From assembly GCA_051418075.1 (NCBI GenBank), contig JBPRGG010000029.1, positions 124,001-188,000 on the forward strand: a DNA stretch of 64,000 nt, in the 5' to 3' direction. Under the pieces are notes generated by a model, which was not told the DNA's origin, searched no databases, and saw only the letters and a program-made list of their open reading frames with translations. The position numbers and the translations under genes were made by a program. Below are positions 36,929-46,239 of this stretch, piece by piece. Source of the DNA: JBPRGG01 sp051418075. Its GTDB lineage: Bacteria; Bacteroidota; Bacteroidia; Cytophagales; Cyclobacteriaceae. The first letter of the stretch is position 1. Each line of letters opens with the position of its first letter.

Positions 36929-39900
36929 TTACCAACCGCCTGATGACAGGGTGAGGCCGAAAGTGCCTTTTACATCATTCCTCATGAAGGGGAAAGCATA
37001 ATAAGGTTCCAGTACCATATATCCAAACAAATTGATCCGCATGGCTACGCCTGTACTGATAATGGGCTTCTGGGCATTGGCCTGAGTTCCGAAACTAACA
37101 TCGCCCAGGTCTGACGTGCGGTTCCAAACCATTCCGGCATCTGCAAACAATGCCAGGTCACTGAACAGCAGTCCTGATTTGAACAGGGCCAGCTTTTTAG
37201 GACCTGTAAAGGGAAACCTGACTTCAGCATTGAAAACAGCCATTTTTGAACCTACCAACTGATTCATATTTAGGGTGTTTTGCTCCGGATTGGGCGATCT
37301 TCTGATAGAGCTGATATCATAACCTCTGACCAGATAATCACTGCCAATCACCACCGGATATAATATTTCGGAATCCTGGCTGCCTCCGTAACGTCCGTAA
37401 TGCATGCCCCGGAAGGCAAAAGTAAATGGTTTGGCAAAATAATACTGACGGTAATCAGCCAGAATGCCTGTATAGTCCATTTCGCCAAACATTTTCTCTA
37501 CCTGAAACCGGAACCTTTTACCCATCATGGGAGATGTTACTCCAAAACGAGAATTGTCACCCACATAAGCCAGGTAGACCTTTCCTACATTGAACCCATC
37601 GGGAGATTCCAGTTTTTCCCGCCCTGAACCAATCCTGAATCCATCCAGGTAATAGGAGTCATAGGAGTCTGTGCGGTAATAATAACGGCTGTAACTGGCC
37701 CCTCCTTCCAATCGCAATGTCTGGGAAAATGGGATCTGGCTGAACAGGGTAATCTGGTCCTGGAAAATACGCCGGGTCACCAGTGACAATTTATCCACTT
37801 CAGTAGGTTCATCTTCTATTCGAATGGTATCCTTGTCCCAAAACATACCACCGGTCAAATAGGGAATATGACTGATTCCACCTCCCCAGTTAAGCTTTGA
37901 TTCACGATTCAGGTACATGACCTGACCGCCAAAGTCGTAGATTTCACCATTTAACTGTAATCCGGCGAATAGCTGATGTTCATTCATGATGTCGCTGAAC
38001 AGCATGTTCACTCCCCCGTTAAAACCGGTTCCCATAGCGCTTGTTCCCACACCAAAGTTATTATTGGATATATGGGCCAGGTTAAATTTTGGCCGGTAGG
38101 GTACCACCTGGAAAGAATCTACCGGAGCAGCTTCTACTTTTCGTTCAGGAGGATCCTGGTGATAGGTTAGGGGAGACATATCCTTTAAAGGGGGTAAAGT
38201 AGCAGCGGAGAGATCCACTTCATATTTATCTACCGGAAATTCAGGAAAAGCATCTAAATCTGCCTGGAAAATGGTATATTTCCCTTCCCGGAATATACTG
38301 TAGGCTACCTTATTAGTTTGCTGAGAAACGGTGATGGCCGGTGAATACTTGGTGATCCCGCTAATGCCGGTAAAATATTTGGTCAGCTTCACGATTTCTT
38401 CAGTTTCTACATCCATCCGGTAAAGGTTTCTGAAGCCGTCAGCGTCAGACAGGAAAAAAATAGCATCATTTCCGGCAAATTGAGGGTTTAGGTTGTTGGC
38501 CCGGGGAAAATGGTCGTATACTTTTATCTCCTGGTTTTCCAGGTTCAAAACGGTGATCTTCTTGGAACCAAATTCCAGCCCGGCTATGTTGGTATCAAAT
38601 CCCCGGTCAGAACTGAATACGATCTTTTTCCCGTCAGCTGACCAGGCAGGCTGTATTTCGGAATACCGGTCATCCGTAAGTTGAGTGACATCATGGGTGA
38701 TGTAATTATATAAATAAAGGTCTGTCTGTCCATCTTTCAAGCCGGATACTACAATATATTTGCCATCCGGTGACCAGGCCGGATCAGAAAAACTGGGTAA
38801 CCCGGGAATTTCAAGCTCTTCCAAAGTATTACCTTTTCCTGTTTCTGCTACTAATAGCTTATTTTTCCCTTTGGAAAAGATCACATAGGCAAATTTTTTG
38901 CTATCCGGAGAAAAAGTACCGGTTGACTCGATATAATCATAATCATCCACGGAAAGATTTTGAACCCCCTTGGAAAGTTTTCTGATTATTTTACCGGTTT
39001 TGGCATCGGCCAGATAGAGATCAATAGAAATCACATCTTTTTCTGATAGAAAAGCTACATATTTGCCATCAGGGCTATATACGGGAGAAATGTTCATATC
39101 TCCGGCATTGGCCCCGGAAAATAAGGTTTGCCCCACAACACCTATAGTATCTTCCATAAATGGTTTGTAGGTTTCTTTCAGGGTGTTTTTCCATACTGTT
39201 CCCAGGGCTTTGGCATCAATCTTCAATAAGTTTTTTATAGCTTGTTCATAACCTAATTTAGCTGTTTCTATAAATAGAGGTTTCACAATGGTGTCACCAT
39301 ATACCCCTGCGGTAAATGACCAGAAAGCTTGCCCGTAACGGTAAGGGAAATATTTGGGATTTTGCATATCCTTCAGGCTGGGAAAATCATCACTGATGAT
39401 GGCATCCCTCATCCACATAGCCGTATGGGCATCAGTTCGTCCGGTGGACATGTATTCAGCCATACCTTCTACCATCCACAAGGGCAAATTACGGACAGAA
39501 TACAAATTGGTAGAATCTCCGTTTATCAACATGTGATATTGGAAAGCATGTACCAATTCATGTCCCAATACATGATCAGTTTGTTTATTGGTTTGCAAAA
39601 AAGGAAATATCACCCGGTTTTTCAAACCTTCAGTGACTCCTCCGGTACCCACACTTATAATACCTCCAATGATGCCGGTTTGCTGGAAATCGGCATGATT
39701 ATTATAAATAATGATGGGGTTATGCCTTTTAAATGTATCTTCCAGGATCAACTGATGACGTTTGTACCATATCTCACTCTGTTCGGCCAGGTCATTGAGT
39801 ACAGAGTCATCTTCCAGGTAATTGTAGATATCAAAATGTGGCGATTTCAGTACATTAAAATCAAAAGATTTGTACTGTGGCTTGTTTCTGCCAAAATATT

Positions 39901-39985
39901 GTGCCGAGGCGATATGCCCGGTCAGGCTGAGAAAAGCTATAAGCAACATGGTACGCATAGCTGTTTTAGCTGCCATTCTTTCCAT
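36929..39985 (-). CDS. metalloprotease-like/beta-propeller/outer-membrane-barrel fusion (TolB-like)
   Basis: 1018 residues. Signal peptide about 1-28 (start may also be at M4 or M10). Residues about 40-280 form a peptidase MA-like gluzincin domain with an intact zinc motif HELVH (142-146) and the downstream glutamate in WMVEGMAEY (E173). Residues about 290-600 carry TolB/PD40-type propeller repeats (SPDGKYVAFLSEKD, DPAWSPDGKYIVVSG, PAWSADGKKIVFSSD). Residues about 640-1018 are a beta-barrel with glycine/aromatic strands and the motif YGGSQDSEILYP before a BamA/Omp85-like C-terminus. Likely sits in the outer membrane with the protease outside or in the periplasm. Function unknown; the combination occurs in Bacteroidota but is uncharacterised as far as I know. 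Confidence 0.8.
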   Translation of the reverse strand: MERMAAKTAMRTMLLIAFLSLTGHIASAQYFGRNKPQYKSFDFNVLKSPHFDIYNYLEDDSVLNDLAEQSEIWYKRHQLILEDTFKRHNPIIIYNNHADFQQTGIIGGIISVGTGGVTEGLKNRVIFPFLQTNKQTDHVLGHELVHAFQYHMLINGDSTNLYSVRNLPLWMVEGMAEYMSTGRTDAHTAMWMRDAIISDDFPSLKDMQNPKYFPYRYGQAFWSFTAGVYGDTIVKPLFIETAKLGYEQAIKNLLKIDAKALGTVWKNTLKETYKPFMEDTIGVVGQTLFSGANAGDMNISPVYSPDGKYVAFLSEKDVISIDLYLADAKTGKIIRKLSKGVQNLSVDDYDYIESTGTFSPDSKKFAYVIFSKGKNKLLVAETGKGNTLEELEIPGLPSFSDPAWSPDGKYIVVSGLKDGQTDLYLYNYITHDVTQLTDDRYSEIQPAWSADGKKIVFSSDRGFDTNIAGLEFGSKKITVLNLENQEIKVYDHFPRANNLNPQFAGNDAIFFLSDADGFRNLYRMDVETEEIVKLTKYFTGISGITKYSPAITVSQQTNKVAYSIFREGKYTIFQADLDAFPEFPVDKYEVDLSAATLPPLKDMSPLTYHQDPPERKVEAAPVDSFQVVPYRPKFNLAHISNNNFGVGTSAMGTGFNGGVNMLFSDIMNEHQLFAGLQLNGEIYDFGGQVMYLNRESKLNWGGGISHIPYLTGGMFWDKDTIRIEDEPTEVDKLSLVTRRIFQDQITLFSQIPFSQTLRLEGGASYSRYYYRTDSYDSYYLDGFRIGSGREKLESPDGFNVGKVYLAYVGDNSRFGVTSPMMGKRFRFQVEKMFGEMDYTGILADYRQYYFAKPFTFAFRGMHYGRYGGSQDSEILYPVVIGSDYLVRGYDISSIRRSPNPEQNTLNMNQLVGSKMAVFNAEVRFPFTGPKKLALFKSGLLFSDLALFADAGMVWNRTSDLGDVSFGTQANAQKPIISTGVAMRINLFGYMVLEPYYAFPFMRNDVKGTFGLTLSSGGW

Positions 39986-40322
39986 AGTATATTTTAATTT
40001 AATTCAGGCGTTCTATAAAATAATATTTGAAATGCTAACAGCATTTATTTCATCTGGAAACAACAAATCAAAAAATATGCCAATGTAAAAATATTATCAG
40101 CATCTTGTTGAGAAACAATAGGTTGGCTATCGTTTATTTGCACTAGCATTTCTGCTTGTACTATAGACAAAAACCCACTAAAACGTCACTGCGAACCAGC
40201 ATTCTCTAATAGTTTGTTCCCCAGACTTGAAGGAGGATGGAAACTGATGATTTTTATTAATCAATAAAACTGGTTAATTTTAAATGGTGTTTATTTTTCT
40301 CATTTTTTAATCAAATAAAACT
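39986..40322. other. intergenic region between divergent genes
   Basis: 337 bp separating the protease-propeller-barrel gene and the SDR gene, both reading outward. AT-rich with no clear repeat, RNA gene or hairpin. It presumably holds both promoters; no convincing -33/-7 pair was found. Confidence 0.5.
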
Positions 40323-41084
40323 ATGAATATTTCTTTTTCAGGACAAACCGTTATTGTAACAGGTGGTAGTACCGGTATTGGTGCTTCAACAGCCGAAGAA
40401 TTCGGTAAAGCCGGAGCTAATGTAGTGGTAAATTACAACTCCAGTGGGGAAGCTGCAGAAAAGGTGGTTCAGCAAATCAAAGCAGCCGGAGGTAAGGCCA
40501 TTGCTTGCCAATGTGATGTGACCAATTCAGATCAGGTAAAAAATCTGATATTAACTACTGTGAATGAATTCGGTGGATTAGACATTCTTGTTAATAATGC
40601 AGGAAGTTTGCTGGAGCGTAGAAAATTGGAGGAAATGACAGAAGAATTGTGGCACCGGGTGGTGGACTTGAATTTTAAAAGCATCTACCTGGTATCTAAA
40701 CTGGCGTTACCCGAATTAAAAAAATCTCAAAGTGGTAAAGTAATTAATGTTTCTTCCATTGCTGCCAGGAATGGTGGAGGGCCGGGAGCAGGTATGTATG
40801 CTGCTACCAAGGCTGCAGTGCTGACTCTGACCAAGAATATGGCCAAAGAGTTTTTACCATATGGAATATTGGTAAATGGCGTAGCACCTGGTGTTATCAC
40901 CACCCCTTTTCATGATAAATTCAGCACTCCAGAGGTAAGGGAAGGTTTCAAGCAAAAAATACCATTAGGCCGTGAAGGAAAGCCCAGTGAAATTGCCTAT
41001 GGGATCCTTTTTTTAGCTTCGCCTTATGCTTCCTATATATTGGGAGAAACCCTGGAGATCAATGGTGGCATGCTCATGGATTAA
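40323..41084 (+). CDS. SDR family oxidoreductase (FabG-like)
   Basis: 253-residue classical short-chain dehydrogenase, NAD(P)-dependent. Cofactor motif TGGSTGIG (13-20), NNAG (91-94), catalytic S144/S145, Y159 and K163 (YAATK), and the C-terminal GETLEINGGM. It could be a 3-oxoacyl-ACP reductase-like or sugar/polyol dehydrogenase; the position beside sulfatase, GH130 and SusCD genes favours a sugar substrate, but this is inference only. Cytoplasmic, apparently monocistronic. Confidence 0.85.
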   Translation: MNISFSGQTVIVTGGSTGIGASTAEEFGKAGANVVVNYNSSGEAAEKVVQQIKAAGGKAIACQCDVTNSDQVKNLILTTVNEFGGLDILVNNAGSLLERRKLEEMTEELWHRVVDLNFKSIYLVSKLALPELKKSQSGKVINVSSIAARNGGGPGAGMYAATKAAVLTLTKNMAKEFLPYGILVNGVAPGVITTPFHDKFSTPEVREGFKQKIPLGREGKPSEIAYGILFLASPYASYILGETLEINGGMLMD

Positions 41085-41104
41085 ATATTTTGTCGGGGCC
41101 CCAC

Positions 41105-41941
41105 TTATTGCTGCAGGATCTGTTTAAGCTTATTCACTATCTCCGGTCTGGTATGGTAATGTATAAAATGGCTTTCGTCTTTTAAAATTACCATACTTAA
41201 ATAAAGTTCATCCATTTGATTCTGGATGAAATGTAGGTTTTCCGGAGGTACAATCCAATCCTTGTCTCCTTGAAAGACGGTAGTTTTTATTTTAAGTTCG
41301 GGCCAGATATGTGTGATTTCTCTCAGTGCATCCTGGTGAGAGAATTTTTCATCTGTGGCTACTTGCAGGGATTTGGGCATAATCCAGCGGATAAAATCCA
41401 TTCTACCCAAATGAGAAAACCAGAATATTTTCTCTAGCTCCGGATCCAGAGCCGGAGCCAGTAATACCAGGTGATTCACTTTTTCCAGGTGAAGCCAGGC
41501 CAGGAAAGCTGCCACAGGACCACCATAGGAATGACCAATCAATGTGACTTTGCGATCTTTCCATTCCGATTGCTCAAGTATGGGTAATAAGGCCTTTGCC
41601 TGCTCTATGATAGAAACTTCCGGTTGGCCATAATTGCTATAGCCATAACCAGGTCGGTCAGGTGCAATGATGGTTACCTGGTTGTGCAAATCCGGATGAA
41701 CATAATAGTTTTTAAATTCATTGAGATGCCCGGGGGCTCCATGGATAAAAAAGAAAACCGGCAAATTGTCAGAAGGATTAAATACAGCATACCTGATTTG
41801 ATGGTTTTTATGGGTATATCTTTTAACCTTCATTTTGATGTCCTTTTTCCCATAGTATTTTTTCAATTGTGTATCACTGGTTCGTAATTCCATACAAGCA
41901 GGTATGGTTATAATAAAAAAAATAAACAGGCTTATTTTCAT
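41105..41941 (-). CDS. alpha/beta hydrolase, probable lipoprotein
   Basis: 278 residues. Signal with lipobox-like TIPAC (C16), so likely a lipoprotein. Alpha/beta hydrolase fold: oxyanion motif FIHGAPG (65-71), nucleophile elbow GHSYGG (S138), acid D228 in QGDKDWIVP and H258 in DESHF, a complete Ser-Asp-His triad. Substrate unknown (esterase or peptidase-like). Convergent with the SDR gene and divergent from the sulfatase, placing it among the glycan-use genes; deacylation of a decorated glycan is one possibility. Confidence 0.85.
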   Translation of the reverse strand: MKISLFIFFIITIPACMELRTSDTQLKKYYGKKDIKMKVKRYTHKNHQIRYAVFNPSDNLPVFFFIHGAPGHLNEFKNYYVHPDLHNQVTIIAPDRPGYGYSNYGQPEVSIIEQAKALLPILEQSEWKDRKVTLIGHSYGGPVAAFLAWLHLEKVNHLVLLAPALDPELEKIFWFSHLGRMDFIRWIMPKSLQVATDEKFSHQDALREITHIWPELKIKTTVFQGDKDWIVPPENLHFIQNQMDELYLSMVILKDESHFIHYHTRPEIVNKLKQILQQ

Positions 41942-42070
41942 ATAAATTGATGCTTTTTAAGCGCTTGTAGAAAGATAACCTTTAATATTGATCAAGTTCT
42001 TACTACAGGTTCAATAATTCAGAAAAATATTAATAATTTTACTCCCGAAATCATTATTATACAGAATAAC

Positions 42071-43444
42071 ATGTCTTACTTACATTTCATCCTAGTTTTT
42101 TTATGCCTAAGTTGGTGGAGTTGCGACAGTAGCAGATCCAATAAACCTAATGAATCAGAACAGGCTGCTCAGAAGGTGAATATCATATATATCTTGGCTG
42201 ATGATCTGGGATACGGAGATTTGGGAGCATATGGTCAGCAATTAATTAAAACGCCGGAAATTGATAAAATGGCAGCTGAAGGGATGCGTTTTACTGACCA
42301 TTATGCAGGAAATACCGTTTGTGCTCCTTCCCGCTGTGCCCTGATGACGGGTTATCATATGGGGCATGCCCGGATTACTGGCAATGGTCAGGGGCCTTTG
42401 TTGCCGGAAGACATTACTGTGGCAGAAGTATTAAAAAAAGCAGGATATACCACCGGTATTATTGGAAAATGGGGATTGGGTGAAGCCGGCAGTACCGGTG
42501 TTCCCACTCAGCAGGGTTTTGACTATTTCTATGGTTATCTGAATCAGATCAGGGCACACAATTATTACCCTGATTTTCTGTGGGAAAATCAGGAAAAGGT
42601 TCCCCTGGCCAACGAAATCGAAATAGTGCAGGAAGGTTACGCCAAAGGTATTGGCAGTGTTTCTTCCAAAAGAGAACAGTATTCCCATGATCTTTTCACG
42701 GAAAAAGCCCTGGATTTTGTGGAAAAAAACCAGACCCAGCCATTCTTCCTGTACCTTGCCTACACCATACCTCATGCCAATAACGAAGGAAGAGACCAGG
42801 GAATGGAAGTGCCAGATGATCAACCATATAGTGAAAAAGACTGGCCTCAGATGCAGAAAAACCATGCGGCCATGATAAGCCGAATGGATACAGATGTTGG
42901 TAAACTTTTAGCTAAAATCAGGCAGTTGGACCTGGCTGAAAATACCATTGTCTTTTTTTCCAGTGACAATGGTCCACATCGCGAAGGAGGAGGAGATCCT
43001 GCCTTTTTCGACAGCAATGGACCTTTAAAGGGTATAAAGCGTGATCTTTATGAAGGAGGTATCCGGGTTCCCTTTATTGCCTGGTGGCCCGGACAAATTC
43101 CAGCTGGAACCGAAAGTAATCATATTGCTGCATTCTGGGATTTCATGCCTACCGCAGCCGATCTGGCCGATGTGTCCCTTGAGCATGAAACGGATGGGAT
43201 TTCTTTTTTACCGGCACTATTAGGTAAGGCTGAGGAACAAAATAAACATGATTATCTCTACTGGAAGTTCGGTGAAGGCAATGGCAGTGAAGCAGTAAGA
43301 ATAAGAAACTGGAAAGGTATAACAATAGGGCAGCAGCCTTTGGAGGTTTATGATCTTTCCCGGGATCTGGATGAAACAATTAATTTGGCCGGTCAAGAAC
43401 CAGAGATTGAGCAGCAACTACAACAAGTAATTAACAATTTTTAA
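42071..43444 (+). CDS. sulfatase (arylsulfatase family, formylglycine-dependent)
   Basis: Removes sulfate esters, probably from a glycan, in the periplasm or at the surface. 457 residues, signal with lipobox-like SWWSC (C18). Metal site DDLGYGDLGAYG with D44/D45, and the sulfatase signature C84-A-P-S-R88 in VCAPSRCALMTGYHMG, where the Cys is converted to formylglycine by a dedicated enzyme not found in this window. Second metal motif SSDNGPHREGG. C-terminal subdomain ends DLSRDLDETINLAG. It is followed after 12 nt by the GH130 gene, so the two are probably co-transcribed. Confidence 0.93.
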   Translation: MSYLHFILVFLCLSWWSCDSSRSNKPNESEQAAQKVNIIYILADDLGYGDLGAYGQQLIKTPEIDKMAAEGMRFTDHYAGNTVCAPSRCALMTGYHMGHARITGNGQGPLLPEDITVAEVLKKAGYTTGIIGKWGLGEAGSTGVPTQQGFDYFYGYLNQIRAHNYYPDFLWENQEKVPLANEIEIVQEGYAKGIGSVSSKREQYSHDLFTEKALDFVEKNQTQPFFLYLAYTIPHANNEGRDQGMEVPDDQPYSEKDWPQMQKNHAAMISRMDTDVGKLLAKIRQLDLAENTIVFFSSDNGPHREGGGDPAFFDSNGPLKGIKRDLYEGGIRVPFIAWWPGQIPAGTESNHIAAFWDFMPTAADLADVSLEHETDGISFLPALLGKAEEQNKHDYLYWKFGEGNGSEAVRIRNWKGITIGQQPLEVYDLSRDLDETINLAGQEPEIEQQLQQVINNF

Positions 43445-43456
43445 ATATAAAAGCAT

Positions 43457-44632
43457 ATGACAGCACAAGCATTCGATCAAAGAAAGGAACAACTTTTTCA
43501 GGAGCATAACCAACTGATTACCAGAAAGAATGAAAAATTGGGTGTAGGCAATGGAATTTTTGACCGCTACAAATACCCGGTGCTTACCAGGGATCACGCT
43601 CCCATTTTCTGGCGTTATGACCTGGATCCTGCCACTAACCCTTATTTAATGGAAAGGATCGGCGTAAATGCTACTTTTAATGCGGGCGCCATTGAATTTA
43701 ATGGAAAATACTGTCTGTTGGTAAGAGTAGAGGGCTGGGACCGTAAGTCATTTTTTGCTGTAGCCGAAAGTGAAAATGGCATTGACAATTTTCGTTTCTG
43801 GGATTATCCCGTTCAATTACCCGAAACTGATGATCCGGATGTTAATGTTTACGATATGCGCATGGTTAAACATGAAGATGGCTGGATGTATGGGGTTTTT
43901 TGTACGGAAAGAAAAGACCCTGATGATCCGGATTTATCTGCTGCCATTGCCCAGTGTGGAATCGTAAGAACCAAAGATCTGAAATCCTGGGAGCGTTTAG
44001 CAGATATTAAAACTGGTTCTCCCCAGCAAAGGAATTGTGTGTTGCATCCTGAATTCATCCAGGGAAAGTATGCCTTTTATACACGCCCACAGGATGATTT
44101 TATCCAGACTGGTTCGGGAGGAGGAATAGGCTTTGGTTTGGCTGAATCTATTGAGCAGGCCGAAGTAAAAGATGAGGTGATCATAGATCCACGTCAGTAT
44201 CATACCGTGAATGAATTGAAAAACGGTCTGGGGCCTGCTCCATTAAAAACAGAAAAGGGTTGGCTCCACCTGGCCCATGGAGTGCGAAACACCGCTGCGG
44301 GTATGCGTTATGTATTGTATGGCTTTATGACCGATCTTGATCATCCCGAGAAGATTATTCATAAACCAGGTGGACTGTTAATGGGACCACTGGGACCGGA
44401 AAGAGTAGGCGATGTTTCCAATGTCTTGTTTGCCAATGGCTGGATAGTCAAAGATAATGGTGAATTACTGATTTATTACGGCTCCTCCGATACCCGAATG
44501 CATGTGGCTACTTCTTCAGTAGATCAATTGGTGGATTATATGGTAAATACACCTGAAGATGAATTCCATACAGGAAAAAGCGTAAGGCAAAGGATGGCAT
44601 TAATAGAGAAAAACCTCAGCTTAATGAAGTAA
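43457..44632 (+). CDS. GH130 family glycoside phosphorylase (mannosylglucose-phosphorylase type)
   Basis: 391 residues, five-bladed propeller enzyme that splits beta-mannosides with phosphate to give mannose-1-phosphate. Family signs are NATFNAGAIEFNGKYCLLVR (71-90), the segment RKSFFAVAESENGIDNFRFW and VYDMRMVKHEDG, where D133 aligns with the proton-donor Asp of the family. The sequence looks closest in memory to Bacteroides 4-O-beta-D-mannosyl-D-glucose phosphorylases (GH130 subfamily 1). No signal peptide, so it acts in the cytoplasm after import by the nearby permease and SusCD. 12 nt after the sulfatase; terminator behind. Confidence 0.88.
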   Translation: MTAQAFDQRKEQLFQEHNQLITRKNEKLGVGNGIFDRYKYPVLTRDHAPIFWRYDLDPATNPYLMERIGVNATFNAGAIEFNGKYCLLVRVEGWDRKSFFAVAESENGIDNFRFWDYPVQLPETDDPDVNVYDMRMVKHEDGWMYGVFCTERKDPDDPDLSAAIAQCGIVRTKDLKSWERLADIKTGSPQQRNCVLHPEFIQGKYAFYTRPQDDFIQTGSGGGIGFGLAESIEQAEVKDEVIIDPRQYHTVNELKNGLGPAPLKTEKGWLHLAHGVRNTAAGMRYVLYGFMTDLDHPEKIIHKPGGLLMGPLGPERVGDVSNVLFANGWIVKDNGELLIYYGSSDTRMHVATSSVDQLVDYMVNTPEDEFHTGKSVRQRMALIEKNLSLMK

Positions 44633-44650
44633 ATTCTGCTGAGATCAATT

Positions 44651-44687
44651 AAAGGAGATGTATCGTTAAGGTGCATCTCCTTTTTTT
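44651..44687 (+). terminator. terminator after GH130 gene
   Basis: 10-bp stem AAAGGAGATG / CATCTCCTTT with a 13-nt loop followed by T7. Confidence 0.9.
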
Positions 44688-44748
44688 ATAACCATTCGGC
44701 CCCGCTCATGTTGTTCATCTGTTTATGTTATACCAAAACCTGATAAAA

Positions 44749-45141
44749 ATGAAAAAAGCATTATTCCTGACTCTTTTATGTTTAATGATCGGATCTTTTA
44801 GTTTAATTGCCCAGAATCCAATGGCTGAAACCGAACCGGGAAAAATCATGATCACCATTTTTCTCAAACATAACCAGGAATTGGGCCTGGAAGAAATATC
44901 CGAAAAGCTGGAAGAAACCGGGTTTTGGAAAGAGTTCCCTCCGGAGGAGGCGGAAGTAGTTTCCTGGTATGTCATGATGGGTATTGGCCAGGTGGTGACG
45001 GTGAAAATTCCGGCCGAAAAGTTAAGAGATCTGAATTTATCCATTGAACGGAATGCCTGGGGAGCTTTTTTTACAGAATTCTATCCCACTTATGATTTGT
45101 GGCCGGTGGTACAGAATATGAAAAACCAGCAACAGGAATAA
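44749..45141 (+). CDS. small secreted protein, ferredoxin-like fold likely
   Basis: 130 residues when started at the ATG 44749 (the frame continues 24 nt upstream to 44725, but this start places the signal peptide correctly: MKKALFLTLLCLMIGSFSLIAQ). The mature part has an alpha/beta pattern with KIMITIFLKHNQELG, VVSWYVMMGIGQVVTVKIP and NAWGAFFTEFYPTYDL, resembling muconolactone-isomerase-like or other dimeric alpha/beta barrel proteins only in outline. Periplasmic; function not recognised. Lies between the GH130 terminator and the reductase gene. Confidence 0.7.
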   Translation: MKKALFLTLLCLMIGSFSLIAQNPMAETEPGKIMITIFLKHNQELGLEEISEKLEETGFWKEFPPEEAEVVSWYVMMGIGQVVTVKIPAEKLRDLNLSIERNAWGAFFTEFYPTYDLWPVVQNMKNQQQE

Positions 45142-45146
45142 GCTGA

Positions 45147-45178
45147 TTTGGTCTGTTGCCTTATTAATGATAAATTTG
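45147..45178 (+). promoter_or_regulatory. Bacteroidota-type promoter
   Basis: TTTG (45147-45150), 20-nt spacer, then TAAATTTG (45171-45178), matching the TTTG/TAnnTTTG consensus, 36 nt before the start of the reductase gene at 45215. Confidence 0.6.
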
Positions 45179-45214
45179 TTTGAATCTATTTTTTAATTTC
45201 ATCCAATCAATATC

Positions 45215-46129
45215 ATGCAAGCACCAAAAATAAATTCAGAAAAAACCTCCATTGGCTGGATTGGTACCGGGGTAATGGGAAGATCCATGTTCGGTCATAT
45301 TTTAGCCAAAGGATATAAAGGATTTGTATTCAACCGTACCAAAGAAAAAGCCAAAGAAAGTATGGATCAGGGAGCCCAATGGCAGGAGCATCCCCTGCAG
45401 GTAACTCAGTCGGCTGAGGTGATATTTACCATCGTAGGTTATCCGGCAGATGTAGAGGAGGTTTATTTTGGCAATAGGGGGATCATTCAGGGAATATCAG
45501 AAGGTAAGATTGTAGTAGATATGACCACGACCAAACCAAGCCTGGCTCAGGAGATTGCAAAAAAATTAAAAGAAAAACATGCACATTTTGTAGATGCACC
45601 GGTTTCAGGTGGGGATGTAGGGGCTAAAAATGGCACACTATCCATCATGATTGGCGGAGAAAAGCCGATTGTGGAGGAGATGATGCCTTTATTTGAATTA
45701 ATGGGTAAAAATATCGTGTACCAGGGATCGGCCGGATCAGGCCAGCATACCAAGATGTGTAATCAGATTACCATTGCCGGTACCATGATAGGCGTCTGTG
45801 AAAGCCTGCTCTATGGGTATAAGGCTGGATTGAACCTGAAAACAATGCTCAGTTCCATCAGCAAAGGTGCAGCCGGATGCTGGACCCTGGATAATCTGGC
45901 CCCCCGAATTATTGATAAGAACTTTGATCCGGGATTTTATGTGGATCACTTTATCAAAGATATGGGTATAGCTTTGGAAGAAGCCAATAGGATGGGTTTA
46001 AGCCTGCCCGGATTGGCCCTGGTCCATCAACTGTATATGGCCGTGAAGGCTCAGGGGCATGGCAAAAAAGGAACGCATGCATTGATGCTGGGTATCGAAA
46101 AGATTTCAGGGCTGGAAGGTGCTTTTTGA
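45215..46129 (+). CDS. 3-hydroxyisobutyrate dehydrogenase / tartronate-semialdehyde reductase family
   Basis: 304-residue NAD(P)-dependent beta-hydroxyacid dehydrogenase. Rossmann motif GWIGTGVMG (14-22), substrate motif DAPVSGGDVGAKNGTLSIM (127-145) and the catalytic lysine K180 in GSGQHTKMCNQ. Cytoplasmic. The family includes MmsB (valine degradation), GarR and GLYR succinic-semialdehyde reductases, and the substrate is not fixed by the sequence. It has its own promoter-like boxes 36 nt upstream and is followed by the two-component cluster. Confidence 0.9.
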   Translation: MQAPKINSEKTSIGWIGTGVMGRSMFGHILAKGYKGFVFNRTKEKAKESMDQGAQWQEHPLQVTQSAEVIFTIVGYPADVEEVYFGNRGIIQGISEGKIVVDMTTTKPSLAQEIAKKLKEKHAHFVDAPVSGGDVGAKNGTLSIMIGGEKPIVEEMMPLFELMGKNIVYQGSAGSGQHTKMCNQITIAGTMIGVCESLLYGYKAGLNLKTMLSSISKGAAGCWTLDNLAPRIIDKNFDPGFYVDHFIKDMGIALEEANRMGLSLPGLALVHQLYMAVKAQGHGKKGTHALMLGIEKISGLEGAF

Positions 46130-46164
46130 GGATTTACAACCCCTCTGGAAAGGTAAAGTAGTAT

Positions 46165-46195
46165 TTTGACAATTGTGTTTTTTTCGATATTATTG
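46165..46195 (+). promoter_or_regulatory. possible promoter of the two-component cluster
   Basis: TTTG (46165-46168), 19-nt spacer, TATTATTG (46188-46195), which differs from TAnnTTTG at one position; 45 nt before the ATG at 46240. Confidence 0.4.
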
Positions 46196-46239
46196 TTACT
46201 ATATTTTTTTAAGGACATGTAGTGGCCAAGTATTTTTTT

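Noticed and set aside
39329..39997. 222-codon plus-strand frame opposite the protease-propeller-barrel gene
   Set aside because: It overlaps the signal peptide and HELVH domain of a clear gene on the other strand; its codon use looks random.
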